Shown here in pieces: positions 33,531 to 43,200 of a stretch of 64,000 nucleotides of DNA. How positions within the stretch are numbered: the first letter of the stretch is position 1; each line of letters begins with the position of its first letter. The translations under genes were made by a program, and so were the position numbers. Source of the stretch: JAJFFW01 sp963922595 (GTDB taxonomy: Bacteria > Pseudomonadota > Alphaproteobacteria > Caulobacterales > Parvularculaceae). The notes below the pieces were generated by a model. That model was given only the letters and a program-made list of their open reading frames with translations, had not been told where the DNA came from and did no database searches. Location of the stretch: the NCBI GenBank assembly GCA_963922595.1, contig CAWUIM010000009.1, forward strand, positions 1-64,000. The letters run 5' to 3'.

Positions 33531-34700
33531 ATGCGATTAAGTCAAGCGCCAATACAACCCGCCACCGCCCTCCTCGTGCTCGCGTCCGGAAAAACCTTTG
33601 AAGGACAAGGCTTTGGCGCGACCGGCGACGCCGTCGGCGAGGTTTGTTTCAACACGGCGATGACCGGCTATCAGGAGATTTTGACCGATCCGTCCTACGC
33701 CGGGCAAATCGTCACCTTCACCTTTCCCCATATCGGGAATGTGGGCGCCAATCCTGAAGATAGTGAAAATGCGTCTGCGACAGCGGCCGCCGCCGCGCGA
33801 GGCGCGATCGTTCGCGAGCCGCCTACGAGCCCTTCAAACTACCGGGCGCAGATGGACTTATCGCAGTGGATGCGCCGGCGCGGCATTATCGGCATATCGG
33901 GCGTCGACACGCGCGCCCTCACCGCCCTGATCCGCGAAGAGGGCATGCCGAACGCCGTCATCGCCCATAACGCCGCCGGACAATTCGATCTCGACGCCCT
34001 GAAAGCAAAAGCGCGCGACTGGCCGGGTATAGAGGGGCGCGATCTCGCCAAGGATGTTTCCGTCACGCAATCATTCAATCACGAAGAAACCGCCTGGGCG
34101 TGGGACAAGGGTTTCGGGCGCACGCGCGGCGACGGCCCGCATATTGTCGTGATCGATTACGGCGTGAAGAAAAACATTTTGCGCCTGCTCGCACAACAGG
34201 GCGCGCGCGTCACCGTCGTGCCGGCGAGCGCAGGCTATGAGGATATCATGGCCAAGAATCCCGACGGCGTCGTCTTATCCAACGGACCCGGCGATCCAGC
34301 AGCCACAGGCGAAACTGCGATCCCCGTAATCCGTGCGCTGATCGACAACAAAGTGCCCACCTTCGGCATCTGCCTCGGACACCAGATGCTGGCGCTCGCC
34401 GCCGGCGCCAAGACTGTCAAAATGGCGCAAGGCCATCACGGCGCCAACCATCCGGTGAAAAACCTCAAAACCGGCAAAGTGGAGATCGTCTCCATGAACC
34501 ACGGGTTTACAGTGGACGCGGCGAGCTTGCCGGGCGACGCGGAAGCCACCTTCACATCGCTCTTTGACGGCACTAATAGCGGGCTAAAATTGAAGAACGC
34601 GCCGGCGATTTCCGTCCAGCATCACCCTGAAGCCTCGCCCGGCCCTCAGGACAGTTTCGGCGTTTTCAAAGAATTCGTGGACTCACTGAGAGCCGCCTAA
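33531..34700 (+). CDS. carA: Carbamoyl phosphate synthase small subunit (glutaminase)
   Basis: Supplies ammonia from glutamine to CarB for carbamoyl phosphate, used in arginine and pyrimidine synthesis. The 389-residue protein has the CarA N-terminal domain (LVLASGKTFEGQGFGA, GEVCFNTAMTGYQEILTDPSY) and a class I amidotransferase with the catalytic Cys in GICLGHQML and the His-Glu pair in QHHPEAS. I chose the ATG at 33531 because homologues begin near here; an ATG at 33513 is a weaker alternative. carB is 5.5 kb away, not adjacent as usual. Confidence 0.96.
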   Translation: MRLSQAPIQPATALLVLASGKTFEGQGFGATGDAVGEVCFNTAMTGYQEILTDPSYAGQIVTFTFPHIGNVGANPEDSENASATAAAAARGAIVREPPTSPSNYRAQMDLSQWMRRRGIIGISGVDTRALTALIREEGMPNAVIAHNAAGQFDLDALKAKARDWPGIEGRDLAKDVSVTQSFNHEETAWAWDKGFGRTRGDGPHIVVIDYGVKKNILRLLAQQGARVTVVPASAGYEDIMAKNPDGVVLSNGPGDPAATGETAIPVIRALIDNKVPTFGICLGHQMLALAAGAKTVKMAQGHHGANHPVKNLKTGKVEIVSMNHGFTVDAASLPGDAEATFTSLFDGTNSGLKLKNAPAISVQHHPEASPGPQDSFGVFKEFVDSLRAA

Positions 34701-34718
34701 CGCGTCCGGGACATTTCA

Positions 34719-35987
34719 ATGAAAGCCATTCAGTCCTTTTATGCGAGCGTTCCTGCGATCGCGGATTACACCCAGCCGCTCGCTGCATTGACGGCGCTGG
34801 TCGCCGTCGCGTTGATCGCCATTGTCGCCAATATGGTGACGCGCGGCGTGATCGTTGTCCTGATCCGGCGTGTGCTCGCGCGAACGAAATCGGTGCGCGA
34901 CGATATTCTCGTGAAACGCCGCGTCTTCCAGCGCCTTTCGCAACTGGCGCCCGCCTTCATCATCTATGCGCTGGCGCCAGTGGCGCTTGAGGCCTACCCG
35001 GCGCTTGGGGCCTTCCTCGTTAAATTGAGCCTCGTCTATATGATCGCGATCGGCGTTCTGTTCGTGGACGGCATGATCAACGCCGGGCTCGAAATCTACG
35101 GAACATTCCGGATATCGCGCACATTCCCGGTCACCAGCTTCGCGCAAGTAACCAAGCTCATCCTCTATTTCCTCGGCTTCATCGCAACGCTTTCGGTGTT
35201 GCTGGGCGAGTCGCCGATGACATTCATCGCGGGGCTCGGCGCGCTCGCCGCGGTCTTGATGTTTGTCTTCAAGGACCTGATCCTCGGCCTCGTTGCGGGC
35301 ATCCAGCTTTCGGCGAACCGCATAGTCGCCGTGGGCGACTGGATCGAGATCCCCAAATATGGCGTTGACGGCGACGTCATGGAGATCGCGCTGACGACGG
35401 TGAAAATCCGGAATTTCGACAAAACAATCACGACTGTGCCGACGCAAGCGCTCATCAATGAAAGCTTCAAGAACTGGCGCGGCATGACGGAAACGGGCGG
35501 GCGCCGCATAAAACGTTCCGTACACATTGATGTGGCGTCAATCCGCTTTTGCGATGAAGAGATGCTCGAACGCTACGCCAAGATCCGGCATATCGCCGCT
35601 TACATCGAAGAAAAACGCAAGGAGATCGCCGCCTACAATGAAGAGACGGGCGCCGACCGGGCGCTCCTCGTCAATGGCCGCCATCTGACGAATATCGGCA
35701 CCTTCCGCGCTTACGTGGAAGCCTATCTTCGTAATCACCCGAAAATATCGAAGGATCTCACCTTACTCGTTCGCCAGCTTCAGCCGACGGCGCATGGACT
35801 GCCGATCGAGATTTATGTGTTCACCAACGACACCAACTGGATCGCTTACGAAGGGATTCAGGCGGACATTTTCGACCACATCCTCGCCGCCGCCCGCGAA
35901 TTCGATCTGCGCGTCTTTCAGGACCCAACCGGCGCGGACTTTCAGAGGTCATTTGCGCAAAGACAAGAAGCCTCAGCGCCAGTCTGA
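34719..35987 (+). CDS. Mechanosensitive ion channel (MscS/YbdG type)
   Basis: A 422-residue inner-membrane channel that opens under membrane tension on osmotic downshock. Hydrophobic segments lie at about 24-48, 72-92, 95-118, 146-164 and 167-190; the last one carries the pore helix (FIAGLGALAAVLMFVFKDLILGLVAGIQL). The cytoplasmic beta domain follows (VGDWIEIPKYGVDGDVMEI, TTVKIRNFDKTITTVPTQALI) with a C-terminal extension of about 170 residues, as in the larger YbdG-like class. It follows carA by 18 bases. It is one of the genes separating carA from carB and has no evident link to either. Confidence 0.92.
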   Translation: MKAIQSFYASVPAIADYTQPLAALTALVAVALIAIVANMVTRGVIVVLIRRVLARTKSVRDDILVKRRVFQRLSQLAPAFIIYALAPVALEAYPALGAFLVKLSLVYMIAIGVLFVDGMINAGLEIYGTFRISRTFPVTSFAQVTKLILYFLGFIATLSVLLGESPMTFIAGLGALAAVLMFVFKDLILGLVAGIQLSANRIVAVGDWIEIPKYGVDGDVMEIALTTVKIRNFDKTITTVPTQALINESFKNWRGMTETGGRRIKRSVHIDVASIRFCDEEMLERYAKIRHIAAYIEEKRKEIAAYNEETGADRALLVNGRHLTNIGTFRAYVEAYLRNHPKISKDLTLLVRQLQPTAHGLPIEIYVFTNDTNWIAYEGIQADIFDHILAAAREFDLRVFQDPTGADFQRSFAQRQEASAPV

Positions 35988-36014
35988 ACGGCGTACGGAC
36001 TTAACGCCCCAAAT

Positions 36015-37187
36015 TCAGGACGCGTTAAAAACAACATCTTCCACGCCAATAAAACGCGCCATCCGGCCGAGCTCTGATTGCAGTTTTCTCTCGCGCGCCA
36101 GCGTCGCTTTCACGCCGCGCTCCCACCAGATTTCTTCAACCGTAAGCACGGATTTCTTTCTATCGGCCTTAACTTCGATGCGGCCCACAAAGCGGTCGCC
36201 TTCCAGCATCGGATAGACGTAATACCCATACTGACGTTTCGCCGCCGGCACAAAAATTTCAATTCGATAGTCAAAACCGAAAAGGCGCTGCAGCCTATTG
36301 CGGTCTCGGATCACGGGATCGAACGGATTGAGAATCCGCAGGCGGCTCGTCGACGCACTGAGCGCAGCGAGACGCTCTTCAATGTCCGCCGGCGCCAGCG
36401 CGCGATATGGTTTTTTGTCCGCGCATTCTATTTCCACCTCCACCAGTTTCTTCCGGCGCTTTTGCGTCCACCCTTTCACTTCGCTGAGATCGGCCGCGTC
36501 CCAGAAGCGCATAATGTCGCCTTCGCTGGCGAAGCCCAGCCGGTCGAGCGCTTGCGCGCAGAGCCAGTCGAGCTGTCCGGCGTCGCCGATCTCTTTGTCG
36601 CGGAGCGCGGCCGGGATCACCTTTTCGCAGACGTCGTAGTGTTTGATGAAATTCTTGCGGTGGCACGTGGCGAGAACGCCTGCATACCAATAATAGTCGA
36701 GGGCGAACTTATGCGGCGGGCGCGCCCATCCTTCTTTGCGGGCGAGGCCTTTCGCTTCAAAAGCACGCGTTGAAAGCGGGCCTTCTTTCTCGATGCGTTT
36801 CAAGATCGCGGCGCATTCGCGCTCGGGCGGCATATACTTCGCCCATTGCCCGCCTTCAATTTTACGCCGCATACGATCGAACTGACGCCGCCAATTGGGG
36901 TAAAAGGCCATCGGCAACACGGAGGCGTCATGGGTGAAATGCTCGAACGCTTTGCGCGCGACGATCAGCTCATCGAGCATATGCTCGCGATAGTTCTGGT
37001 TGCGCGACCACAGGATATGATCATGCGCCCGCGCGACGACACGGATCGTATCAAGCTGAACAAAGCCCAGACGCTCAATAATGCCGAGAAGCGCGTCTTG
37101 ATCGATGGCGCCGGTGGGCGTCTCCGCGAGCCCCTGGCGTTCAAGCCACAAACGGCGCGCGGCGCGATTGGAGATTTTGAGCGTCAT
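36015..37187 (-). CDS. YcaQ-family winged-helix protein, probable crosslink-repair DNA glycosylase
   Basis: A 390-residue member of the YcaQ/AlkX (HTH_42) family, some of which unhook interstrand DNA crosslinks. The N-terminal winged-helix region (AARRLWLERQGL) and the signature catalytic stretch QLDTIRVVARAHDHIL (about residues 38-53, QxD motif) are present. The middle (RWRR-type WRRQFDRMRRKIEGG) and the C-terminal NPFDPVIRDRNRLQRLFGFDYRIEIFVP fit the family. Bacillus and Streptomyces members differ in activity, so substrate is not certain. It is convergent with the MscS gene. Confidence 0.9.
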   Translation of the reverse strand: MTLKISNRAARRLWLERQGLAETPTGAIDQDALLGIIERLGFVQLDTIRVVARAHDHILWSRNQNYREHMLDELIVARKAFEHFTHDASVLPMAFYPNWRRQFDRMRRKIEGGQWAKYMPPERECAAILKRIEKEGPLSTRAFEAKGLARKEGWARPPHKFALDYYWYAGVLATCHRKNFIKHYDVCEKVIPAALRDKEIGDAGQLDWLCAQALDRLGFASEGDIMRFWDAADLSEVKGWTQKRRKKLVEVEIECADKKPYRALAPADIEERLAALSASTSRLRILNPFDPVIRDRNRLQRLFGFDYRIEIFVPAAKRQYGYYVYPMLEGDRFVGRIEVKADRKKSVLTVEEIWWERGVKATLARERKLQSELGRMARFIGVEDVVFNAS

Positions 37188-37237
37188 GGCCTGACTTCAG
37201 ACCAGAACGCCCCTCTTTGGCAACAAGGCCCGTTCGG

Positions 37238-37852
37238 CTAGTTCCGATGGGCCGCAGCGTCCGGTCCGGTGAGAAACGCTTCCGTGGCGTCGGCCCAATA
37301 GCGGTCGCCCGACTTGATGACGTTCTCTCGCTCAGCGCGGAACGCTTCGTTGGCTTCAGGCGAGCGCGTGAAGAAAAGGCGGTCGCCATGGATCGTCCAG
37401 TTGAGCGGGCTCGCCGGCGTCAGCTTTCCGCTCGCGAGCGTCTTTGTGCAATAGCCGCCGAAGGCTGGCGCATAGCGTTCCGGATTGGCGATAAAGAGAT
37501 CGCGATTTTCGGCGCTCGCGAAGATGAACATTGCGCCCTGATATTCGGCCATGAACGCTTTATCGCCTTTCATCGCCTTGCCTTCGGTGAAGAAACCCAC
37601 AGGGTCGAACCCTTCCATGGCGATCCCGGTTTCCGGGTTGATGACAATCGGCGTGACGTTGCTCGCCACTTCCGGAACGGCGAGCGCCTCAACCGGCAAA
37701 ACGAGCGCCGCGCCTTTGGAAAGACCGTAGGCGACGACCGCAGGATCAGCGACCGGCGGCGCGCTTGTCTCTTGCGCCATCGCCGTTGGCGCCGCGGCGG
37801 CGACCATCAAGAAGGCAGCTCCAGAAAATCTCCGTTTCAAATTTCTTGTCAT
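37238..37852 (-). CDS. Exported YHS-domain protein
   Basis: A 204-residue exported protein. Residues 1-25 are a signal peptide (ending AMAQ). The YHS-like domain lies at about 75-130 (AMEGFDPVGFF, YQGAMFIFASAENRDLF, PERYAPAFGGYCTKT); YHS domains are often linked to heavy-metal or thiol chemistry. The C-terminal part (FRAERENVIKSGDRYW) has no recognised motif. The ATG at 37852 follows GGAGCAAGG; the frame extends upstream, but earlier starts lack support. It lies 50 bases upstream of the YcaQ-family gene on the same strand. Confidence 0.85.
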   Translation of the reverse strand: MTRNLKRRFSGAAFLMVAAAAPTAMAQETSAPPVADPAVVAYGLSKGAALVLPVEALAVPEVASNVTPIVINPETGIAMEGFDPVGFFTEGKAMKGDKAFMAEYQGAMFIFASAENRDLFIANPERYAPAFGGYCTKTLASGKLTPASPLNWTIHGDRLFFTRSPEANEAFRAERENVIKSGDRYWADATEAFLTGPDAAAHRN

Positions 37853-38028
37853 GCGCCTTGCTCCATTCCTGAATTTTCGCAAGGAGCGTACGGGCGCCCG
37901 CCGCAAAACCCAAGTCACGGATGCCGACATCCGATCACCGCTTCGCGATAGGCGCGTGATCAGCGCGATTGCAGGCGCCGCTAACTTACGGCACAGTCGC
38001 GCTCTGACAATCGTGAGTAGAAAAGCCG

Positions 38029-38760
38029 ATGACCAACCAAGCTGACTTGCCGTTCACTGTTCAGATCGTTCCTGTGACGCCGTTCCAACAAAATTGCTCG
38101 ATCGTCAAAGCCAGGAGCGGTAAGGCCGCGGTTGTGGACCCCGGCGGCGAGCCCGACAAGATTCTCGCCGCAGCCGACAAAATGGGCGCGCGGATCGAAG
38201 AAATCTGGCTAACCCACGGCCATCTTGATCACGCGGGCGGCGCAGAAGAAGTCAAACGCCGCACCAAAGCCCCGATAATCGGTCCGCAGCGCGAGGATGA
38301 TTTCTGGCTCGAAGGCATCAGCGCGCAATGGGCGCAATATGGCCACCCCGGCATGGGCGAGAACTGCGCGCCGGATCGCTGGCTGGATGACGGCGACACA
38401 CTTTCGCTCGACGATGTGGACTTCAACGTGGTGACGACGCCGGGCCATACGCCGGGGCATGTGGTAATCTACCAGAAGGATGCGCGCCTCGCTTTTGTGG
38501 GCGACGTTCTCTTCGCCGGATCTGTGGGGCGTACGGACTTTCCCAAGGGCGATCAGGCGACGCTGATCCGGTCAATAACAGAGAAGCTCTGGCCGTTAGG
38601 CGACGACGTGCAATTTGTCCCGGGCCACGGCCCCATGTCCACCTTCGGCCGCGAACGCCAGTCCAACCCCTTCGTCGCCGACAGCGTGACCGGGTATGGC
38701 GGCGCAGCAAAACAGGAAGCCGACGCCCTCGCCCAGAAAACAAGCAAACGCTACCGCTAG
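38029..38760 (+). CDS. MBL-fold metallo-hydrolase, glyoxalase II-like
   Basis: A 243-residue metallo-beta-lactamase-fold enzyme. It has the metal motif THGHLDHAGG (about residues 62-71), GHTPGH (about 141) and GDVLFAGSVGRTD (the Asp bridge), with the last His in VPGHGPMSTFG. The pattern matches YcbL-type or hydroxyacylglutathione-hydrolase-like enzymes, which hydrolyse thioesters. The substrate is undetermined, and no second Gly-rich C-terminal domain of glyoxalase II is present. It is cytoplasmic. It lies 115 bases upstream of the RraB-like gene. Confidence 0.92.
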   Translation: MTNQADLPFTVQIVPVTPFQQNCSIVKARSGKAAVVDPGGEPDKILAAADKMGARIEEIWLTHGHLDHAGGAEEVKRRTKAPIIGPQREDDFWLEGISAQWAQYGHPGMGENCAPDRWLDDGDTLSLDDVDFNVVTTPGHTPGHVVIYQKDARLAFVGDVLFAGSVGRTDFPKGDQATLIRSITEKLWPLGDDVQFVPGHGPMSTFGRERQSNPFVADSVTGYGGAAKQEADALAQKTSKRYR

Positions 38761-38875
38761 AATCCGGCGGTTTCGGTCTGGACCGTTCATTTTAGGAAAA
38801 TTTCCAAGGGCGCCGTTAAGCGCGCGGCAATGCTTGTCTTGCATTCTCCACCCCTAATCTCAGGGGAGAGATATT

Positions 38876-39253
38876 ATGTTTTCGTTAAACAATTTCTTTC
38901 GGCGCGCAGAAGAGCCGTTGCCCGGCTCGCCGGACTTTAATGACAGCGTCCGCGAGACAATCGCGCGGCTTGGCGACAATGGCGCCGCCCCGCGCCATGT
39001 TCTGCATTACGCCTATCCGGGCGAAAACGCGGACGAGAGCGCCGTTCCGGCCATGATCGCCGAACTCGCCGCCGATGGCTATGAGGTGAGCGAAACCGAG
39101 GTCGAGAACGGTCTTGTACTGGAACACCACCACCCGGTGACGCCGGACGAGTTTGATCCGATCACGGCGCAACTCTCCGCCTGGTTCGCCGCACGAAACT
39201 GGGACTATGACGGCTGGGAATGCGCCGTACAGTTGGACGAAAGCGCGGCTTAA
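38876..39253 (+). CDS. RraB-like protein (ribonuclease E inhibitor family)
   Basis: A 125-residue RraB/DUF695-type protein. The conserved core (VLHYAYPGENADESAVPAM, IAELAADGYEVSETEVENG, ending NWDYDGWECAV) fits the RraB fold. In E. coli RraB binds RNase E and lowers its activity; no evidence here links it to that enzyme. A good ribosome-binding site (CAGGGGAGAG) precedes the ATG. The N-terminal 20 residues are not part of the family core. It is convergent with the SRPBCC gene, 20 bases away. Confidence 0.8.
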   Translation: MFSLNNFFRRAEEPLPGSPDFNDSVRETIARLGDNGAAPRHVLHYAYPGENADESAVPAMIAELAADGYEVSETEVENGLVLEHHHPVTPDEFDPITAQLSAWFAARNWDYDGWECAVQLDESAA

Positions 39254-39273
39254 CCTCTCAAAGAGCGCTCCGC

Positions 39274-39696
39274 CTAAAGCGTAATGCGCCGCAAGCGGAT
39301 AAAATGTTCGTCCCAGCCCTTGTCGTGATCGGCCGCCAGGTCGAACGCGCCTTCGGGGACGTCGGCGAAGCCGCTATGTTCCAGCGTCAGAATCGTTCCG
39401 CCATCCGCTTCAGCAAGCGTCCAGGTGCAGATTGTTTCGGTCTCTTTCAGAAAGTCATGGGTAAAGGTGTGGACGAGCCGCGTCGGCGGTTCGCTTTCCA
39501 ACACCTCGCCCCAGCAAATCTTTTCGCCTTCCTTGCCGAGTGAGTTCGTCAAGAGCTTGTACGGACCGACGGCATCCAGGCTTTCAGCCGCCTCGTAGAA
39601 CCAGAGCGCCAACTTCTTTTTATCAGTCAAGAATTTCCAGACATGCGCGGGCGGCGCTTTCAGGAACAGGGTTTTGACAATTGTCAGATCAGCCAT
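39274..39696 (-). CDS. SRPBCC domain protein (AHSA1 family)
   Basis: A 140-residue ligand-binding fold protein of the SRPBCC/START superfamily. Family traits are the N-terminal KTLFLKAPPAHVWKFLTD, a hydrophobic pocket with WFYEAAESLDAVGPY, and a C-terminal helix DHDKGWDEHFIRL. Members act as hydrolase activators or bind small hydrophobic ligands. It overlaps the upstream ArsR gene by eight bases, a very common pair; such SRPBCC partners are usually regulated by, and may sense for, the ArsR protein. The ligand is unknown. Confidence 0.9.
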   Translation of the reverse strand: MADLTIVKTLFLKAPPAHVWKFLTDKKKLALWFYEAAESLDAVGPYKLLTNSLGKEGEKICWGEVLESEPPTRLVHTFTHDFLKETETICTWTLAEADGGTILTLEHSGFADVPEGAFDLAADHDKGWDEHFIRLRRITL

Positions 39697-40009
39697 CGCC
39701 TTTCTCCACTTCGCGTTTTAAGGAATCGAGTTTTTCGTCCCAGAACCGGTCGAATGCGCCCATCCAGGCGCGCGCCGACGCCATGGCGCGCGGGTTCAGG
39801 TGATTAATCCGCTCACGGCCCATCGCCTCAACACGGATAAGCCCGCTCTCTTCCAGGATCTTCAAATGTTTCGCCACCGCCGGGCGCGTCACCTCGAACG
39901 CGTCGACAATAGCGTTCACCGCTTTCGGGGTCTCGGCGAGCATTTCGAGAATGGCGCGCCGCGTCGGGTCAGCCAGGGCTCGGAAGACGGGTTGCGGATC
40001 TGGGGTCAT
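39689..40009 (-). CDS. ArsR family transcriptional regulator
   Basis: A 106-residue winged-helix repressor of the ArsR/SmtB family. The HTH (FRALADPTRRAILEMLAE, then VNAIVDAFEVTRPAVAKHLKILEESGLI) is clear; the wing is VEAMGRERINHLN. The metal-binding ELCVCDL motif of classic ArsR is absent, so it belongs to the subgroup paired with SRPBCC proteins rather than a metal sensor. The stop overlaps the SRPBCC start. An inverted repeat lies just upstream. Its signal is unknown. Confidence 0.9.
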   Translation of the reverse strand: MTPDPQPVFRALADPTRRAILEMLAETPKAVNAIVDAFEVTRPAVAKHLKILEESGLIRVEAMGRERINHLNPRAMASARAWMGAFDRFWDEKLDSLKREVEKGDG

Positions 40010-40028
40010 CTAGGCCGCCTTTATGTAA

Positions 40029-40061
40029 CCAAAGGGTGTCTCTTCATAAGAAACCTTTTGG
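40029..40061. promoter_or_regulatory. Inverted repeat upstream of arsR-type gene
   Basis: CCAAAGGGT (40029-40037) and ACCTTTTGG (40053-40061) form an 8-of-9 inverted repeat; GGTGTC also occurs directly at both ends. It starts 20 bases upstream of the arsR ATG, a fitting place for an autoregulatory operator. Binding is not shown. Confidence 0.4.
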
Positions 40062-40211
40062 TGTCATGTCAATATCCCTCTCGCCCTCCCGCAAAACCCT
40101 TTGCACCGCCGCGCAACTTCCCCTAGTTAACGCCTTTAGCCAGACATTTTTAATTGACCGATAGGCGCTGCGCCTCAAACGCCGCGCCCCTTTTTTGCGC
40201 GAGCCTTCGTA

Positions 40212-43200
40212 ATGCCTAAACGCGACGACCTTCGTTCCATCCTCATCATCGGCGCCGGGCCAATTATCATCGGGCAGGCTTGCGAGTTTGACTATTCGGG
40301 CGTCCAGGCGGTGAAAGCGCTCAAGGAAGAGGGCTTCCGGGTCATTCTCGTCAATTCCAACCCGGCGACGATCATGACTGACCCGGGCCTGGCGGACGCC
40401 ACCTATGTTGAGCCGATTACGCCGGAATTTGTGGAGCGCGTGATCGCGCGCGAAAAGCCGGACGCGCTGTTGCCGACCATGGGCGGGCAAACCGCACTCA
40501 ATTGCGCGCTTGAATTGGAAAAACGCGGCGTTCTCGAAAAGCATGGCGTTGAGATGATCGGCGCGCGCGCCGACGTCATCGAGAAAGCGGAAGACCGTGA
40601 GAAGTTCCGGGCGGCGATGGACACGATCGGCCTAGAAAATCCGCGGGCGACCATTGCTTCCTCGCCGGCGATCACGAATGACGCAGGCGAGATCGTCGGC
40701 TATGACCGCGCGCAAGGGGTCGCCAACGCTATGCAGGCGCTGGATACAATCGGCCTGCCGGCCATCATCCGGCCGGCCTTCACCCTCGGCGGCACCGGCG
40801 GCGGCGTCGCCTACAATCGCCAGGAATTCGAAGCGATCATCCGTTCAGGGATCGACGCGTCGCCCGTGGGCCAGGTCTTGATCGACGAAAGCCTGCTCGG
40901 GTGGAAAGAATTCGAAATGGAGGTCGTTCGCGACAAGGCGGACAATTGCATCATCATTTGCGCGATCGAGAATGTGGACCCGATGGGCGTGCACACAGGC
41001 GATTCAATCACCGTGGCCCCGGCGCTGACCCTCACTGACAAGGAATATCAGATCATGCGCAACGCCTCGATCGCGGTCATGCGCGAAATCGGGGTTGAGA
41101 CCGGCGGATCGAATGTTCAATTTGCCGTTAATCCAGATGACGGGCGTCTTGTCGTCATCGAGATGAACCCGCGCGTGTCGCGCTCGTCCGCCCTCGCCTC
41201 GAAAGCCACCGGATTTCCCATTGCGCGCATCGCCGCCAAGCTCGCTGTCGGTTACACGCTCGACGAGCTTGACAACGATATCACCAAAGCGACGCCGGCG
41301 TCGTTCGAGCCGACAATCGATTATGTGGTCACGAAAATCCCGCGCTTCACTTTCGAGAAGTTCCCGGGCGCCGAGCCAACCCTGACGACCGCCATGAAAT
41401 CCGTGGGCGAAGCGATGGCGATCGGGCGTAACTTTAAAGAGTCGCTGCAAAAAGCGTTGCGTTCCCTTGAGACGGGACTGTCAGGCCTTGATCCGATTGA
41501 GATTGACGGGCTCGGCCGCGGCGACGACGCCGACGCCTTCCGTGCGGCCCTCGCCGCGCCGCGCCCCGACCGATTGCGCATCGCAGCGCAGGCGCTCCGC
41601 CATGGCTTACCGATCGAACAGGTCCACGCCATCACCCAATATGACCCGTGGTTTCTAGAGCAAATGCTCGAAATAGTGACGCTTGAAAAAGAGGTTGAGA
41701 CCCAGGGCCTTCCGAGCAACGCGGCGGCGCTGACCCGCCTGAAGTCGGTCGGTTTTTCTGACAAGCGGCTGGCGGCGCTCTGCGGCGGCGATGAGAAAGC
41801 CGTTCGCGCGCATCGTCGCGGGTTAAACGTCCACCCGATCTACAAGCGCATCGACACCTGCGCGGCGGAGTTCACGGCGATCACCCCGTACATGTATTCC
41901 GCCTACGAACCGGGCGCTGTTGAGGCGAGCTGCGAGGCTGGGGTCTCCGACCGGAAAAAGGTGATCATCCTCGGCGGCGGCCCGAACCGCATCGGCCAGG
42001 GGATTGAGTTTGACTATTGCTGTTGCCACGCCGCGTTCGCGCTCGCTGATATCGGCGTTGAGAGCGTCATGGTGAACTGCAACCCGGAAACCGTTTCAAC
42101 GGATTACGATACATCCGACCGTCTCTATTTCGAGCCGCTCACCGCTGAAGATGTGCTTGAGATCATCGCCAAGGAACAAAGCGCGGGAACACTGCTCGGC
42201 GTCATCGTGCAATATGGCGGGCAGACGCCGCTTAAGCTCGCCGAAACGCTTGACGCTGAAGGCGTGCCGATCCTCGGAACGCCTTACGACGCAATTGACC
42301 TCGCGGAAGACCGCGAGCGCTTCAAGAAATTAATTAACGAGCTTGATCTGCGTCAGCCGCCGAACGCCACCTCGCCTTCACGTGAAGCGGCGCCCCAGAT
42401 GGCGAATGCTGTGGGTTATCCGCTGGTTACGCGGCCTTCCTATGTTCTTGGCGGACGCGCCATGGAAATCGTCCAGAACGATTCCGCTCTCCGGGCTTAT
42501 CTCGATACGGCGGAAATCGAGATCAACGAGAAGCAGCCGCTGCTCCTCGACAAATATCTTGAGAACGCCGTGGAAGTGGACGTGGACGCCATTTGTGACG
42601 GGCAGGATGTCTACATCGCCGGCGTCATGGAACATATTGAAGAGGCCGGCGTCCATTCCGGCGACAGCGCCTGCTCCCTGCCGCCCTACACGCTCCCCGA
42701 AGCGACAGTGAAGGAGCTGGAAGCGCAAACCAAACGCCTCGCCATGGCGCTCGGCGTCGTCGGGCTGATGAATGTTCAGTATGCAATCAAAGACGATGAT
42801 ATCTTTGTGCTGGAGGTAAACCCACGCGCCTCTCGATCGGCGCCGTTCGTTGCGAAATCGATCGGCGCGCCCATCGCCCGCATCGGCGCCAAGGTGATGG
42901 CCGGCGAAAAACTCGCATCCATGACCCTGCCGACGAACACGCCCCCGCACACTGCCGTTAAAGAAGTTGTCTTCCCCTTCGCCCGCTTCCCCGGCGTTGA
43001 CACGGTGCTCGGCCCGGAAATGCGCTCCACCGGCGAGGTGATGGGCCTCGATCAGGATTTCGACCGCGCCCGCGCAAAAAGCCTTCTCGGCGCCGGGGTT
43101 AAAATCCCGCTGGAAGGCTGCGTCTTCATTTCACTGAAAGACAACGACAAGCCGCTGATGGTGAACGCCGCCCGCAAGCTCCTCGCCATGGGCTTCACAA

